In this document: piece after piece, positions 8,646 to 17,791 of the stretch
Layout of the letters: every line of letters starts with the position of its first letter
Numbering within the stretch: the stretch's first letter is position 1
Assembly (NCBI RefSeq): GCF_016127315.1
Contig: NZ_CP065997.1
Location: forward strand, 4,898,001-4,962,000
DNA: 64,000 bases
Direction: 5' to 3'
Source: Achromobacter deleyi
Lineage (GTDB): Bacteria > Pseudomonadota > Gammaproteobacteria > Burkholderiales > Burkholderiaceae_B
Notes under the pieces: generated by a model
What the model was told of the DNA's origin: nothing
What the model saw: the letters and a program-made list of their open reading frames with translations, nothing else
The model's database searches: none
Made by a program: the position numbers and the translations under genes

Positions 8646-9667
8646 ATCCTTCCCCCGTGCGCGCCGAACGGCCCGTGCCTGCCTTGCCCATGGCCATCAC
8701 CCTGGGCGACCCCGCCGGCATCGGGCCGGAGATCGTCGCCAGGACGCTGCTGTTGCCGGGTTACGCCGAGCGCTGCGTGGCGGTGGGCGATCCCGCCGTC
8801 ATGGCGCGCGCGTTGGCGCCGCTGGGCGCGGCCGCGCGGCTGCGGGTGGTGGCCGACGTGGCCGACGCCGAGTTGCGGCCGGACCGCGTCTGCCTGGTGC
8901 CGTCGTCCGCGCTGCCGTCGCCGCCGCCATTCGGCCGGGTCGGCGCGGACTGTGGCCGGGCGGCGTACCAGGCCATCTGCCTGGCCATCGACCTGGCGCG
9001 CCAGGGGCGGGTGGCCGGCATCGTCACCGCGCCGATCCACAAGGAAGCGCTGGCCGCGGCCGGAGTGCCGTATCCCGGCCATACCGAGATCCTGGCAGAG
9101 CGTGGCGGCGCGGAGCGCGTGGCGATGATGCTGGCCAACGACGCCATCGCCACGGTGCTGGTCACCATTCATTGTTCGCTGCGCCAGGCCATCGAGCGCG
9201 CCGACTTCGAGGCGCAGTTGTCGGCGATCCGGCTGGCCCACCAGGGCGGCCGCGCGCTTGGCGCGCCGGCGCCGCGCGTGGCGGTGGCCGGCCTGAATCC
9301 GCATGCCGGCGAGGGCGGCCTGTTCGGCGACGAGGAGCAGCGCATCATCCGGCCGGCGATCGAGGCCGCGCGCCGCGAAGGCATCGACGCCAGCGGCCCG
9401 TGGCCGGGCGACACGGTCTTCATGCAGGCGCGGCAGGGACGCTTCGACGTGGTGGTGGCGCAGTACCACGACCAGGGCCTGATCCCGGTGAAGTACCTGG
9501 GCCTGGAGCAGGGCGTGAACATCACCCTGGGGCTGCCGTTCGTGCGCACCAGTCCCGACCACGGCACCGCGTTCGACATTGCCGGGCAGGGCATCGCCGA
9601 CCCGTCCAGCCTGCGGGCCGCCATCGACCACGCCTTCCGGCTCGCCGCCCACGCGGCGGCCGCGTGA
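8642..9667 (+). CDS. pdxA2: PdxA2-type 4-phospho-D-threonate 3-dehydrogenase
   Basis: 341-residue NAD-dependent metal-binding dehydrogenase of the PdxA family. Visible signatures are AITLGDPAGIGPEI at the N-terminus, TAPIHKEAL, GHTEILAE (metal ligand His), the YHDQGLIPVKYLG block and TSPDHGTAFDIAG with the remaining catalytic His/Asp. True PdxA makes vitamin B6 precursor, but the ATGA overlap with a DUF1537 kinase identifies this copy as the catabolic PdxA2 type that oxidises and decarboxylates 4-phospho-D-threonate to DHAP. The start used overlaps the kinase stop; an internal Met near residue 17 begins the conserved domain. Confidence 0.9.
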   Translation: MNPSPVRAERPVPALPMAITLGDPAGIGPEIVARTLLLPGYAERCVAVGDPAVMARALAPLGAAARLRVVADVADAELRPDRVCLVPSSALPSPPPFGRVGADCGRAAYQAICLAIDLARQGRVAGIVTAPIHKEALAAAGVPYPGHTEILAERGGAERVAMMLANDAIATVLVTIHCSLRQAIERADFEAQLSAIRLAHQGGRALGAPAPRVAVAGLNPHAGEGGLFGDEEQRIIRPAIEAARREGIDASGPWPGDTVFMQARQGRFDVVVAQYHDQGLIPVKYLGLEQGVNITLGLPFVRTSPDHGTAFDIAGQGIADPSSLRAAIDHAFRLAAHAAAA

Positions 9668-9678
9668 ACCCCGCGCCG

Positions 9679-9704
9679 TTTCAGCCAATGGTTTCAGCCA
9701 ATGG
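9679..9704. repeat. Perfect tandem 13-mer
   Basis: TTTCAGCCAATGG occurs twice in direct succession (9679-9691 and 9692-9704) in the 77-base gap between pdxA2 and the TIM-barrel gene. It may be a slippage duplication; no function is visible. Confidence 0.6.
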
Positions 9705-9744
9705 CTTGAGCGCTACATTCGAACCCTTCATCATCCAGGACATC

Positions 9745-10419
9745 ATGCCCGCCGACTTCATCTTCATGCTGACCCGCAACGACCGCACCGTGGCGGACGC
9801 CGACGCCCACCTGGACACGGCGCTCGCGTGCGGGGTGCGCCACATCGGCTTCAAGGACATCGGCCAGCCGCTGCCGGTATTGCGGCGGCTCAACCGCGCC
9901 ATCCGCGAGGCGGGCGCGCGCAGCTACCTGGAAGTGGTGTCGCAGGACCGCGACAGCGAGCTGGCGTCGGTGCGCGCCGCGCTGGAACTGGGCGTCGACT
10001 GTCTGCTGGGCGGCACGCACGCGGCCGACGCGCTGCCGCTGCTGGCGGACTCGCGCATCCGCTACTACCCGTTTCCCGGCCAGGTCCACGGGCATCCCAG
10101 CATCCTGGGCGGCTCGCGCGAGGACATCGCGCGCAGCGCCGCGCAACTGGCCGGCCTGCCCGGCGTGCATGGGCTGGACCTGCTGGCCTATCGCGCCAGC
10201 GTCGACGTGCCGGCGCTGATGGCGCAGGTATGCGCCGCGGGCGCGCCGGTGATCGTGGCCGGCTCGCTCGACACGCCCGAGCGCATCCGGGCGGCGTGCC
10301 GCGCCGGGGCGGCGGGGTTCACGGTGGGCACGGCGGCGCTGGATGGCCGCTTTGCCGCCGCGCGCGCCGGACTGGCGGGCCAGCTGGCGGCGATCCAGGC
10401 GGCCGCGGCCGGCGCCTGA
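9745..10419 (+). CDS. Uncharacterised TIM-barrel protein of the acid-sugar operon
   Basis: 224-residue protein with the pattern of a ribulose-phosphate-binding TIM barrel (NanE/TrpF/HisA-like): a strand ending in GFKDIG (35-40), YLEVVSQDRD after strand 3, CLLGGTHAAD in the middle and the C-terminal phosphate-binding pair VIVAGSLDTPERI and GFTVGTAALDG. I do not recognise a named enzyme. AGGA lies five bases before the ATG at 9745; an upstream in-frame ATG inside the tandem repeat is less likely. Third in the dtnK-pdxA2 operon, it may process an acid-sugar phosphate (epimerase or isomerase), which is an inference from fold and context. Confidence 0.75.
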   Translation: MPADFIFMLTRNDRTVADADAHLDTALACGVRHIGFKDIGQPLPVLRRLNRAIREAGARSYLEVVSQDRDSELASVRAALELGVDCLLGGTHAADALPLLADSRIRYYPFPGQVHGHPSILGGSREDIARSAAQLAGLPGVHGLDLLAYRASVDVPALMAQVCAAGAPVIVAGSLDTPERIRAACRAGAAGFTVGTAALDGRFAAARAGLAGQLAAIQAAAAGA

Positions 10420-10439
10420 GCGCCGGCGACAGGCGGGCC

Positions 10440-12131
10440 TTACGAGGCGCGCTGTTCCAGCAACGGCTGGCCCTGACGCGGCGAGGCGATCAGCGCCGCC
10501 GGCGCCGGCGCGGGAGCGCGCTTGGGCAGCACGGTCTGGGCGCTGGCGATGCGGAACACCTCGATGGCGTGGCGCAGCTGCGCGCCGCGCGTGCGCAGGT
10601 TGTCCACCGCCAGGCTGGCCTGTTCCACCCGCGCCGCGTTGCTCTGCGCGGCGCTGTCGGTTTCCGAGATGGTGCGGCTGACGTTGTCGATGCCGGTGTG
10701 CTGCTCGTTCGAGGTGGCCGCGATCTCGTTGACGATCTGGGTCACCTGGCGCACCGACTCGACGATGTCCAGCATCGCTTCGCCGGCGCGCTCGACGTGG
10801 CGCACGCCGTCCTCGACCTTGTGGTTCGAGGTCTCGATCAGTTCCTTGATCTCGCGCGCGGCGGTGGCGCTCTTCTGCGCCAGGCTGCGCACTTCGGACG
10901 CCACCACCGCGAACCCCTTGCCGGCCTCGCCGGCGCGGGCCGCCTCGACCGCGGCGTTCAGCGCCAGGATGTTGGTCTGGAAGGCGATGCCGTCGATGAT
11001 GCCGACGATCTCGCTGATGCGCGAGGTGCTTTGCACGATGCCCTGCATCGCCTGCACCGCCTCATCCACCACCTGTCCGCCGCGCCGCGCCACGTCGGAG
11101 GCCTGGCTGGCCATCTGGTCGGCGCCGTGCGCGTTGGTGGCGGTCTGCTTCACGGTGGACGCCAGCTGTTCCATGCTGGCCGCGGCTTCCTCCAGCGAGG
11201 CGGCCTGGCGCTGCGTGTGGGCCGACAGGTCGGCGTTGCCGTCGGCGATCTCGGCGGCCGAGGTCAGCGCGCTTTCGATGCCGTTGTGGACGTCGCGGGT
11301 GATGCTGACCAGGCTCTTGCGCATCACTTCCAGCGAGAATTTCAGGGCGCCGATCTCGTCGCGGATGCTGGCCGGTGGCAGCGGCGTGCTGAGGTTGCCG
11401 GCGGCGATCTGGCGGGTGAAGTCGGTGGCGGTGACCAGCAGGCCGGTGATCGAGCGGGCAAAGCCCCAGCCCGAGGCGAAGATCAGGATCACGCCGCCGG
11501 CCAGCATGGCCGCCGCCAGCGCGATCTCCTCGGTGCTCATGCGATCGAGCATGCCGTACAGCGCCACGCCGGCCGCGCCCAGGAACAGCGCCGAGGCCAG
11601 CATGGCCCAGGCCAGCATGCGCGAACGCACGCCGGTCAGGCGCCAGATCTTGAGCCGCGCCAACACGCCGCGCAGGCCGGTCGGCTTGACCTGGCCGCGG
11701 CTCAGTCTGAAGCCGCGCGCGACCCCGGCGCGCAGTTGCCGGTAGGCGGCGTCCGCGGCGTCGATCTGGGCGCGGGTCGGCTTGACCCGCACCGAGGCAT
11801 AACAGACCGTCTCGCCGCGCTCGATGATGGGGGTGACGTTGGCCAGCACCCAATAAAAGCCGCCGTCCTTGCGGCGGTTCTTGACCACCCCGGTCCAGGA
11901 TTCGCCGCGCTGGATGGTACGCCACAGGTCCTCGAACGCCTCTTCCGGCATGTCGGGGTGGCGCACGATGTTGTGGGCGGCGCCCACCAGTTCCTCGCGG
12001 GTGAAGCCGCTGACCTCCACGAACGCGGGATTGGCGTAGATGATGCGGCCGCGGGCGTCGGTGCGCGAGATCAGGTACTGCTCGTCGTGAAGCGTGTATT
12101 CCTTGTCGTAGACCGGCTGGTTGTTGCGCAT
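10440..12131 (-). CDS. Methyl-accepting chemotaxis protein with N-terminal PAS domain (Aer-like)
   Basis: 563-residue chemoreceptor. Residues about 10-120 form a PAS domain of the aerotaxis-receptor type ([37 protein letters not shown]). Two closely spaced membrane helices follow at about 165-215, then a HAMP domain and a long coiled-coil signalling domain whose tip ([20 protein letters not shown]) docks CheA and CheW. The overall plan matches Aer, which binds FAD in its PAS domain and reports redox or energy state; cofactor binding is not visible here. It is alone and convergent with the TIM-barrel gene 20 bases away. Confidence 0.92.
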   Translation of the reverse strand: MRNNQPVYDKEYTLHDEQYLISRTDARGRIIYANPAFVEVSGFTREELVGAAHNIVRHPDMPEEAFEDLWRTIQRGESWTGVVKNRRKDGGFYWVLANVTPIIERGETVCYASVRVKPTRAQIDAADAAYRQLRAGVARGFRLSRGQVKPTGLRGVLARLKIWRLTGVRSRMLAWAMLASALFLGAAGVALYGMLDRMSTEEIALAAAMLAGGVILIFASGWGFARSITGLLVTATDFTRQIAAGNLSTPLPPASIRDEIGALKFSLEVMRKSLVSITRDVHNGIESALTSAAEIADGNADLSAHTQRQAASLEEAAASMEQLASTVKQTATNAHGADQMASQASDVARRGGQVVDEAVQAMQGIVQSTSRISEIVGIIDGIAFQTNILALNAAVEAARAGEAGKGFAVVASEVRSLAQKSATAAREIKELIETSNHKVEDGVRHVERAGEAMLDIVESVRQVTQIVNEIAATSNEQHTGIDNVSRTISETDSAAQSNAARVEQASLAVDNLRTRGAQLRHAIEVFRIASAQTVLPKRAPAPAPAALIASPRQGQPLLEQRAS

Positions 12132-12243
12132 GCGTCTTTCGTCCTGTGATGGGCGGGGGCGTGTTGCTGCCGGATCATCGGGGACGGGCGATATCGCCGG
12201 GTTGATCTACATCAAGACATTTTGAAACGATGCGAAACGTAAA

Positions 12244-12265
12244 CGGCCGCGAAAGGTCGCGGCCG
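12244..12265 (-). terminator. Terminator after the photolyase gene
   Basis: A perfect 9-bp stem (CGGCCGCGA / TCGCGGCCG) with a 4-base loop lies 33 bases past the phrB stop. On the minus strand it is followed by TTTACGTTT, a short imperfect U tract. Confidence 0.6.
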
Positions 12266-12297
12266 TGATGTGATGAACGATTTTGGCCGGCGAGGCG

Positions 12298-13716
12298 TCA
12301 GGCCTTGGGCAGGTTGCCGAAGGCTTCCAGCGCGCGCAGGCGGCTCTGCGGCAGGTCGACGATGGGCATGGGATAGCCGGCCGCCGCGCGCTCCATCGGG
12401 CTGGGATCGTGGATGGCGTTGTCGTCCAGGTGGGCCAGCTCGGGCAGCCATTCGCGCAGGAATTCGCCGCGCGGATCGAACTTGCGCGACTGCGACAGCG
12501 GATTGAAGACGCGGAAGTAGGGCACCGAATCGGCGCCGGTGGACGCGCTCCATTGCCAGCCGCCGTTGTTGGCCGCCAGGTCGCCGTCGACCAGGTGCGC
12601 CATGAACCAGGCCTCGCCCTCGCGCCAGTCGATCAGCAGGTTCTTGGACAGGAACATGGCCGTGACCATGCGCAGCCGGTTGTGCATCCAGCCCAGCGCC
12701 AGCAGCTGGCGCATGGCGGCGTCGACGATCGGCAGGCCGGTGCGGCCTTCCTGCCAGGCGCGCAGGTCGTCGGGCGCGTCGCGCCAGGGCACCGCGGCGG
12801 TTTCCGGTTTCATCGGCTGGTGCATCGACAGCGTCGGGCAGGCCGCCAGCAAGTGCTGGTAGAACTCGCGCCACAGCAGTTCGTTGATCCAGGTGGCGGC
12901 GCCGGCGTTGCCGCTTTCCAGCTCGCCGTGGTTGGCGGCCTGCGCCGCGCGCAGCGCCTGGCCCGGCGACAGCACGCCGGCCGCCAGGTAGGGCGACAGG
13001 CAACTGGTGGCCGGCAGGCTGGGAAAGTCGCGTTGGTCGCGATAGGCGTCGATGACGCCGTCGGCGAAGGCGTCCAGCCGGTCGCCGGCCGCGCTCTCGC
13101 CGGCGGGCCACAGCGCGCGGATGGCGTCGCTGGCGGGCGCGTAGCCGTCGAAGGCGTCCGGCAGCGGGTCGGCCGCCCAGGCCGGCGCGGCCTGCGACTT
13201 GGGCGCCGGCACCGCGCGCAGCGGGGCGCTGCGCAAGCGTTCGCGGCAGGCGCGCGCATACGGGGTGTAGACGCGGTAGCAATCGCCCTTGCCGGTCACC
13301 ACGGTGCCGGGACGCAGCAGCGACGCGCCGTGGTGCAGCTTCCAGTCGATGTCGGCCTCGGCCAGCCGCTGCGCCACGGCGTCGTCGCGGCGGCGCTCGT
13401 TCACGGCCCATTCGGTATTGGCGTGGACCTGCGCGATGTCGTGCTCGCGGCAGAACCCGGCCAGCGCCTCCGGCACCTGGTCCCAGGCGTCCAGCGTCAG
13501 CAGCTTCAGCGGAATACCCAGGCGGCCCAGGTCCTGCGACAGTTCGCGCAGGTTGCGCAGCCAGAAATCGACCTTGGCCGGGGCGTCGCCATGGTGGCGC
13601 CATTGGGCCGGCGCCGCGATGAACAGGGCGGTGACCGTGCCCGCCTGCGCCGCGGCCGCCAGGGCGGGGTTGTCGTGCAGGCGCAGGTCGGTGCGCAGCC
13701 AGATCAGGGTATGCAT
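12298..13716 (-). CDS. phrB: Deoxyribodipyrimidine photolyase (CPD class I)
   Basis: 472-residue flavoenzyme that uses blue light to split cyclobutane pyrimidine dimers. The N-terminal antenna domain begins HTLIWLRTDLRLHDNPAL. The C-terminal FAD domain shows WINELLWREFYQHLL, GRTGLPIVDAAMRQL, GWMHNRLRMVTAMFLSKN (with the Asn-Arg pair near N5 of FAD) and the signature NGGWQWSASTG. Length and order are those of E. coli PhrB. It stands alone, with 304 bases to the next gene upstream. Confidence 0.95.
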   Translation of the reverse strand: MHTLIWLRTDLRLHDNPALAAAAQAGTVTALFIAAPAQWRHHGDAPAKVDFWLRNLRELSQDLGRLGIPLKLLTLDAWDQVPEALAGFCREHDIAQVHANTEWAVNERRRDDAVAQRLAEADIDWKLHHGASLLRPGTVVTGKGDCYRVYTPYARACRERLRSAPLRAVPAPKSQAAPAWAADPLPDAFDGYAPASDAIRALWPAGESAAGDRLDAFADGVIDAYRDQRDFPSLPATSCLSPYLAAGVLSPGQALRAAQAANHGELESGNAGAATWINELLWREFYQHLLAACPTLSMHQPMKPETAAVPWRDAPDDLRAWQEGRTGLPIVDAAMRQLLALGWMHNRLRMVTAMFLSKNLLIDWREGEAWFMAHLVDGDLAANNGGWQWSASTGADSVPYFRVFNPLSQSRKFDPRGEFLREWLPELAHLDDNAIHDPSPMERAAAGYPMPIVDLPQSRLRALEAFGNLPKA

Positions 13717-14020
13717 GAGGGCGGTCGGTCCGGAAAAGAGGCGGCGGGAGGGCGCGGCAAGGCTGGCATTCTATCGCGCCGGCCGGCGCCTCCGCGTTGG
13801 CCCGGCAGGCTGCCCACACCATGTAAAAACTACGAGTAGATGTGACGGCGCCGGCGGCCGGCGGTGCGCCGGCGGACACAGGGGCGGCGCGCGCGGGCCC
13901 CGGGGAAATCGGCAAAAACGCCGGTCAAACCATGAAACACGCTGGCGCTCCCGGCATATTGACGCAGCCACGCCCAGCGCCATGTAATTCATTCAACGCC
14001 AAAGTAAAAAGACAAACGCC
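13717..14020. other. 304-base gap between phrB and the CoA-transferase-like gene
   Basis: No gene seen. It is a divergent promoter region. On the plus strand TTGACG (13959-13964) and TGTAAT (13983-13988), 18 bases apart, form a reasonable sigma-70 promoter for the following gene. The phrB side shows no clear promoter. Confidence 0.5.
13959..13988 (+). promoter_or_regulatory. Candidate sigma-70 promoter
   Basis: TTGACG, an 18-base spacer and TGTAAT, ending 32 bases before the ATG at 14021. This is motif matching only. Confidence 0.45.
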
Positions 14021-15469
14021 ATGGGACATCTGATGGATTTTCGCGCGTCCTTCCTGAGGGGACGCTCATCCGCCACCAAGACGCCACGCGACGTCTTGCA
14101 ACAGCTCTGGCGTTCGCTCGACCTGCCGGACGAGTCGCTCGAGCACGCGGTGCTGATTGGCGCCGAACCGGTGCTGCCATCGTCCTTCGCGGTGGGCACC
14201 GCGGCGCAGGTCAGCATGGCGGCGGCGGCCCTGGCCGCGGCCGAGCTCTGGCACCTGCGGGGCGGCGAGCGGCAGCAGGTCGGCGTCGATATGCTGCACG
14301 CCGCCCAGGAATGCCGCAGCCATTTCCTGATCAACGGCGCCGCGCCCGATCCGCGCGATCCGATCACCGGCGTCTACCGCTGCGGTGACGGTGGCTGGGT
14401 CCGCATCCACGCCAATTTTCCGCACCATCGCGACGGCGCCCTGGCCTTGCTGGGCTGTCCGACCGGCGACGGCGCCACCCGCGAAGCGGTCGAGCAGGCG
14501 CTGGGCCGCTGGCGCGCGCAGGACTTCGAGCAGGTGGCGGCGGACGCCGGCATGGTGGTCACCGCCATGCGCAGCTTCGACGAATGGGATCGCCATCCCC
14601 AGGGCCAGGCGATCGCGGCGCAGCCGCTGCTGACGATCGAGCGCATCGGCGAGGCCGACCCGCGGCCCCTGCCCAAGTACGGGCATGATGCGCGCCCGCT
14701 GCAGGACATCCGCGTGCTGGACCTGACCCGCATCATCGCCGGTCCGGTCTGTGGCCGGGCCCTGGCGGCCTATGGCGCGGACGTGATGCTGGTGAATTCG
14801 CCGCACCTGCCCAACATCGCCAACCTGATCGACACCAGCCGCGGCAAGCTGTCGGTGCACGCCGACCTGGACACCGCCGATGGCCGCATCGCGCTGGCCA
14901 ACCTGTTGCGCAGCGCGCATGTCCTGGTGCAAGGCTACCGCCCCGGCGGCATGGCCGCGCTCGGCTTCGGCCCGCAAGACGCGGCGCGCCTGCGCCCGGG
15001 CATCGTTTACGTGTCCCTGACCGCCTATGGCGCCACCGGCCCGTGGGCCAACCGGCGCGGCTTCGATTCATTGGTGCAGACCGCCGCCGGCTTCAACCAC
15101 GCGGAAGCCGAGGCGGCCGGCCAGGACGCGCCCCGGGCGCTGCCGATGCAGATCCTGGATCACGCCTCGGGTTACCTGATGGCGTTCGGCGCGCAGGTGG
15201 CGCTGGCGCGCCAGGCCACCGAGGGCGGCAGCTGGCACGTGCGGGTGTCGCTGGCGCAGACCGCGCACTGGCTGCGCACGCTGGGTCGCGTCGAGGGCGG
15301 GCTGAACCGCGCCATGCCGGGTTTCGAAGGCCTGATGGAAACGGAGCCGTCGGGCTTTGGTGAATTGATCGCGATGCGCCATGCGGCGCAGTTCTCGCTC
15401 ACGCCGGCGCGCTGGACCCGGCCGTCCAACCCGCCCGGCACGCATCCGACGGTGTGGCCGTTCAATTGA
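14021..15469 (+). CDS. CaiB/BaiF-type CoA-transferase-like protein with permuted domain order
   Basis: 482-residue cytoplasmic protein related to family III CoA transferases, but with unusual order. Residues about 60-225 resemble the middle and C-terminal parts of a CaiB protein (GERQQVGVDML, GVYRCGDGGWVRIH). Residues 226-425 resemble the N-terminal part (DIRVLDLTRIIAGPVCGRAL, GADVMLVNS, PGIVYVSLTAYGATGPW). The position of the family's catalytic Asp in the V-S-M-x-D motif is His93 in the first half and Gln413 in the second, so classical transferase chemistry is doubtful. A second in-frame Met lies at codon 5. It is followed by a strong bidirectional terminator. Its role is unknown. Confidence 0.8.
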   Translation: MGHLMDFRASFLRGRSSATKTPRDVLQQLWRSLDLPDESLEHAVLIGAEPVLPSSFAVGTAAQVSMAAAALAAAELWHLRGGERQQVGVDMLHAAQECRSHFLINGAAPDPRDPITGVYRCGDGGWVRIHANFPHHRDGALALLGCPTGDGATREAVEQALGRWRAQDFEQVAADAGMVVTAMRSFDEWDRHPQGQAIAAQPLLTIERIGEADPRPLPKYGHDARPLQDIRVLDLTRIIAGPVCGRALAAYGADVMLVNSPHLPNIANLIDTSRGKLSVHADLDTADGRIALANLLRSAHVLVQGYRPGGMAALGFGPQDAARLRPGIVYVSLTAYGATGPWANRRGFDSLVQTAAGFNHAEAEAAGQDAPRALPMQILDHASGYLMAFGAQVALARQATEGGSWHVRVSLAQTAHWLRTLGRVEGGLNRAMPGFEGLMETEPSGFGELIAMRHAAQFSLTPARWTRPSNPPGTHPTVWPFN

Positions 15470-15515
15470 CGACATCGCGGCCGCCGGTCCCGGACGGGCC
15501 GGGGCTTCTGAAGGA

Positions 15516-15550
15516 ATAAAAAAGGGAGGGCTTCGGCCCTCCCTTTTTTT
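15516..15550. terminator. Bidirectional rho-independent terminator
   Basis: An 8-bp stem GGGAGGGC / GCCCTCCC with a TTCG tetraloop (15524-15543) is flanked by an A tract (15516-15523) and a T tract (15544-15550), so it can stop transcription from both convergent genes. Confidence 0.93.
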
Positions 15551-15563
15551 CACGGCGGCGGCG

Positions 15564-16103
15564 TTATTTCTTGCCGGCCTTCCAGTCGCGCAGCGCCTTC
15601 ATGGTGTTGGTGACGTGCGCCTCGGGATTCATGTTGGTGTATTCGTACAGGATCTTGCCTTCGGGCGAGATCACGTAGGACACGCGTTGGGCGCGATCGG
15701 GGCGCGCGTCCAGCACCGCGTCGTAGGCCTTCATGATCTTGCCGTCGCCGTCGGCCGCCACCGCGAACTTGCTGCGGCATTCGCTGACCGAGAATTTGTT
15801 CAGGGTGTCGATGTCGTCGGCCGAGACGCCGATGACGGTGGCGCCCAGCGACTTGTATTCGTCGGTGGCCTCGGCGAAGTCATGGGCCTCGATGGTGCAG
15901 CCTTTGCTGAAGGCCGCCGGATAGAAATACAGCACCACCGGGCCTTGCTTGAGGGCTTCGGCCAGCTTGAAGGTGAACACGTTGCCACCGAGAGAGGCCT
16001 GGGTGCTGAAGTCGGGGGCGGGCGCGCCGACGTTGAGCGCGGCGTGGGCGGCGGTGCCGGCCAGCAGGCCGCAGGCGAGGAACAGGGGGGCAAGGCGCTT
16101 CAT
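15564..16103 (-). CDS. Secreted peroxiredoxin (BCP/AhpC-TSA family)
   Basis: 179-residue thiol peroxidase with an N-terminal signal peptide (MKRLAPLFLACGLLAGTAAHA, cleaved near residue 21), so it acts in the periplasm. The thioredoxin-fold core begins NVGAPAPDFS. The peroxidatic site is AAFSKGCT with Cys69, and a probable resolving Cys lies in VSECRSKF, giving a BCP/PrxQ-like two-Cys arrangement. The usual Pro-x-x-x-(Thr/Ser)-x-x-Cys active-site loop is kept as PAAFSKGC. It is convergent with the CoA-transferase-like gene and shares its terminator. Confidence 0.9.
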   Translation of the reverse strand: MKRLAPLFLACGLLAGTAAHAALNVGAPAPDFSTQASLGGNVFTFKLAEALKQGPVVLYFYPAAFSKGCTIEAHDFAEATDEYKSLGATVIGVSADDIDTLNKFSVSECRSKFAVAADGDGKIMKAYDAVLDARPDRAQRVSYVISPEGKILYEYTNMNPEAHVTNTMKALRDWKAGKK

Positions 16104-16320
16104 GGGAGTCTCCGGTAAACGCCGCGCGGCAAGGCGGCGTCAAGGCTTCCACTGTAGCCGCGCCGCCCGCCGGAAGCCAGCCCGAAGGTTGTCAGCGCAG
16201 TGTCAGTCGATGCGATGTCGGACCGGTTCGGGTGGTCGATCCGGGGGCGGCCGGCGTGGCTGGCGCGGGATCGATGCAGACCCCGCACGGGCCACGCGGC
16301 TTGGCCGCGCGGCCCGGTCG

Positions 16321-17616
16321 TCATTCGCGGCCGCGTTCGTGCGGCGCGCCGCCGCGGTCGCCGCCGCGCGGCGCCTCGTGGCCTCCCTGCGGACGGCCGC
16401 CACCGCCGCCGCCCGCGTGTTGCGGGCTGGCTTGCGGCGGCCGGCTTTCGGGCCGGTTCTGCGGCGCGGCGCGGTGTTCGCGCGCGGCGGCCTGGGCCAG
16501 GTTGTCAGGCGGCGGGCCGGTGCGCGGCGCCGGTTGCGGACGCGCCTGCGGCTGGGCTTGCGGCTGGGCCTGCGGGGCCGGTCCGCGCGCGGGCGGGGCG
16601 GCCTGCGGCGAGCCATGGAATTGGCCCTGGGGCTGCGCCTGCGGGCCACGCGGCTGGCCCGGGGCCTCGGCCTGCGGCGCGCGTCCCGGACCGGGCTGCT
16701 GCGCCTGGGGCGGCGTGCGCGCCTGCCCGGGGGCCGCGCCTGCCGGCATGGCGGCCGGATTGCCGCGATTCATGTCCGGCCGCGCGCCGGGCGCGGCGCC
16801 ATTGGGGCCGTTGCCCGGGCCGCCGCCGGGGCGTTGGCCCTGCGGCGGCGCATGGTCGACGAAGGCTTGCGGCGGACGTCCCTGGTTGCGGTCGAAGAAC
16901 TGGGCGCGGTTGCCGCCGGCATCGCGGGCGAAGCCGCGTTGCAAGTCGGTGGGCGGACGGTGCGGCTCGTTGCGCGCGGCAACCTCGCGCGGATCGGCCC
17001 GGCGCTGGATGCCCGCCGGACCGCCGTTGTAGCTGACGCGGTGGTTGTCGATATTGTTGTTGACCACCACCGTGTGGTTGTAGACGTTGGTGACGCGGGT
17101 GACGTTGATGTTGGTCACGGCGCGGTTGTAGAAGAACCGGTCGTGGTTCCAATAACCGCCGACGTAGCCGATGCCGATATAACCAAAACCATAGTTGATG
17201 CCGCCATAGAAGCCGATATGCGGCCCCCAGTAGCCGGCGTGCCACAGGTAGATGCCGTCGACGAAGCCCCAGTAGCCCGGCGTCCACAGCGCGCCGGTGT
17301 AGGGCGCCAGCACCCACGCGCCAGGCACCCAGAAGTAGCCGTAGCGGTTCAGGCTCCAGTAACCCGGCACCCACATGTAGCCGTCGCCGGGGGCGGGCGG
17401 CTGCGTGTAGACCGGCAGGGGCGGCGGCGGTTGCGGACTGCGTTCGATCGGCGCGAGGTTGGCATTGGACGGGTCGCCGTTGTCGTAGGCCGGCGCGGCT
17501 GGAGCGGGTGGCGCGGGCGGTGGCGCGTAGGTCTGCGCCATCGCGCCCGCGCAGACCGTCATCAGGATGGCGGCGGCCAGCGGACGCAAATGGGGAATCC
17601 TGGCGGTGGCATTCAT
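16321..17616 (-). CDS. YXWGXW-repeat secreted protein with Pro/Gln-rich tail
   Basis: 431-residue exported protein. A signal peptide (about residues 1-27, ending AGAMAQ) is followed by four YXWGXW-type motifs (YMWVPGYW, YFWVPGAW, LWTPGYWG, YLWHAGYWG), then a Gly/Tyr-rich and Asn/Val-rich stretch. The last 220 residues are very rich in Pro, Gln, Ala and Gly and probably disordered. The family is linked to the outer envelope, but its function is unknown. AAGGAA precedes the ATG. It follows a tiny Tyr-rich lipoprotein gene by 31 bases on the same strand. Confidence 0.87.
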   Translation of the reverse strand: MNATARIPHLRPLAAAILMTVCAGAMAQTYAPPPAPPAPAAPAYDNGDPSNANLAPIERSPQPPPPLPVYTQPPAPGDGYMWVPGYWSLNRYGYFWVPGAWVLAPYTGALWTPGYWGFVDGIYLWHAGYWGPHIGFYGGINYGFGYIGIGYVGGYWNHDRFFYNRAVTNINVTRVTNVYNHTVVVNNNIDNHRVSYNGGPAGIQRRADPREVAARNEPHRPPTDLQRGFARDAGGNRAQFFDRNQGRPPQAFVDHAPPQGQRPGGGPGNGPNGAAPGARPDMNRGNPAAMPAGAAPGQARTPPQAQQPGPGRAPQAEAPGQPRGPQAQPQGQFHGSPQAAPPARGPAPQAQPQAQPQARPQPAPRTGPPPDNLAQAAAREHRAAPQNRPESRPPQASPQHAGGGGGGRPQGGHEAPRGGDRGGAPHERGRE

Positions 17617-17647
17617 GGCATTTCCTTTGCGCGATGGGGCGCGCGGA

Positions 17648-17791
17648 TCAATAGCCGTGGTAGTAGTAATGCGGCGCAGGGTAATAGTAATAGGCGGGCG
17701 CCGGCCGGTAGTACGCCGGACGCGCCGGCACCACCACGCAACCGGAAAGGGCGCTGGCCATCGCCAGCATCAACAGAATCGTCTTCTTCAT
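17648..17791 (-). CDS. Tiny Tyr-rich lipoprotein
   Basis: 47-residue predicted lipoprotein. The signal MKKTILLMLAMASALSGC ends in a good lipobox (LSGC, Cys18), so the mature part is about 30 residues and made mostly of Tyr, Pro and Ala with a YYYHGY end. AGGAG lies eight bases before the ATG at 17791. It sits 31 bases upstream of the Tyr/Trp-rich YXWGXW gene in the same direction. Short Tyr-rich lipoproteins of this sort are common in Burkholderiales and have no assigned function. Confidence 0.8.
   Translation of the reverse strand: MKKTILLMLAMASALSGCVVVPARPAYYRPAPAYYYYPAPHYYYHGY

Noticed and set aside
9579..12149. Very long open frame on the plus strand across the chemoreceptor gene
   Set aside because: Antisense to a clear MCP; composition is Arg/Gly/Ala/His-rich shadow sequence caused by high GC. 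The real genes on each side explain the region.
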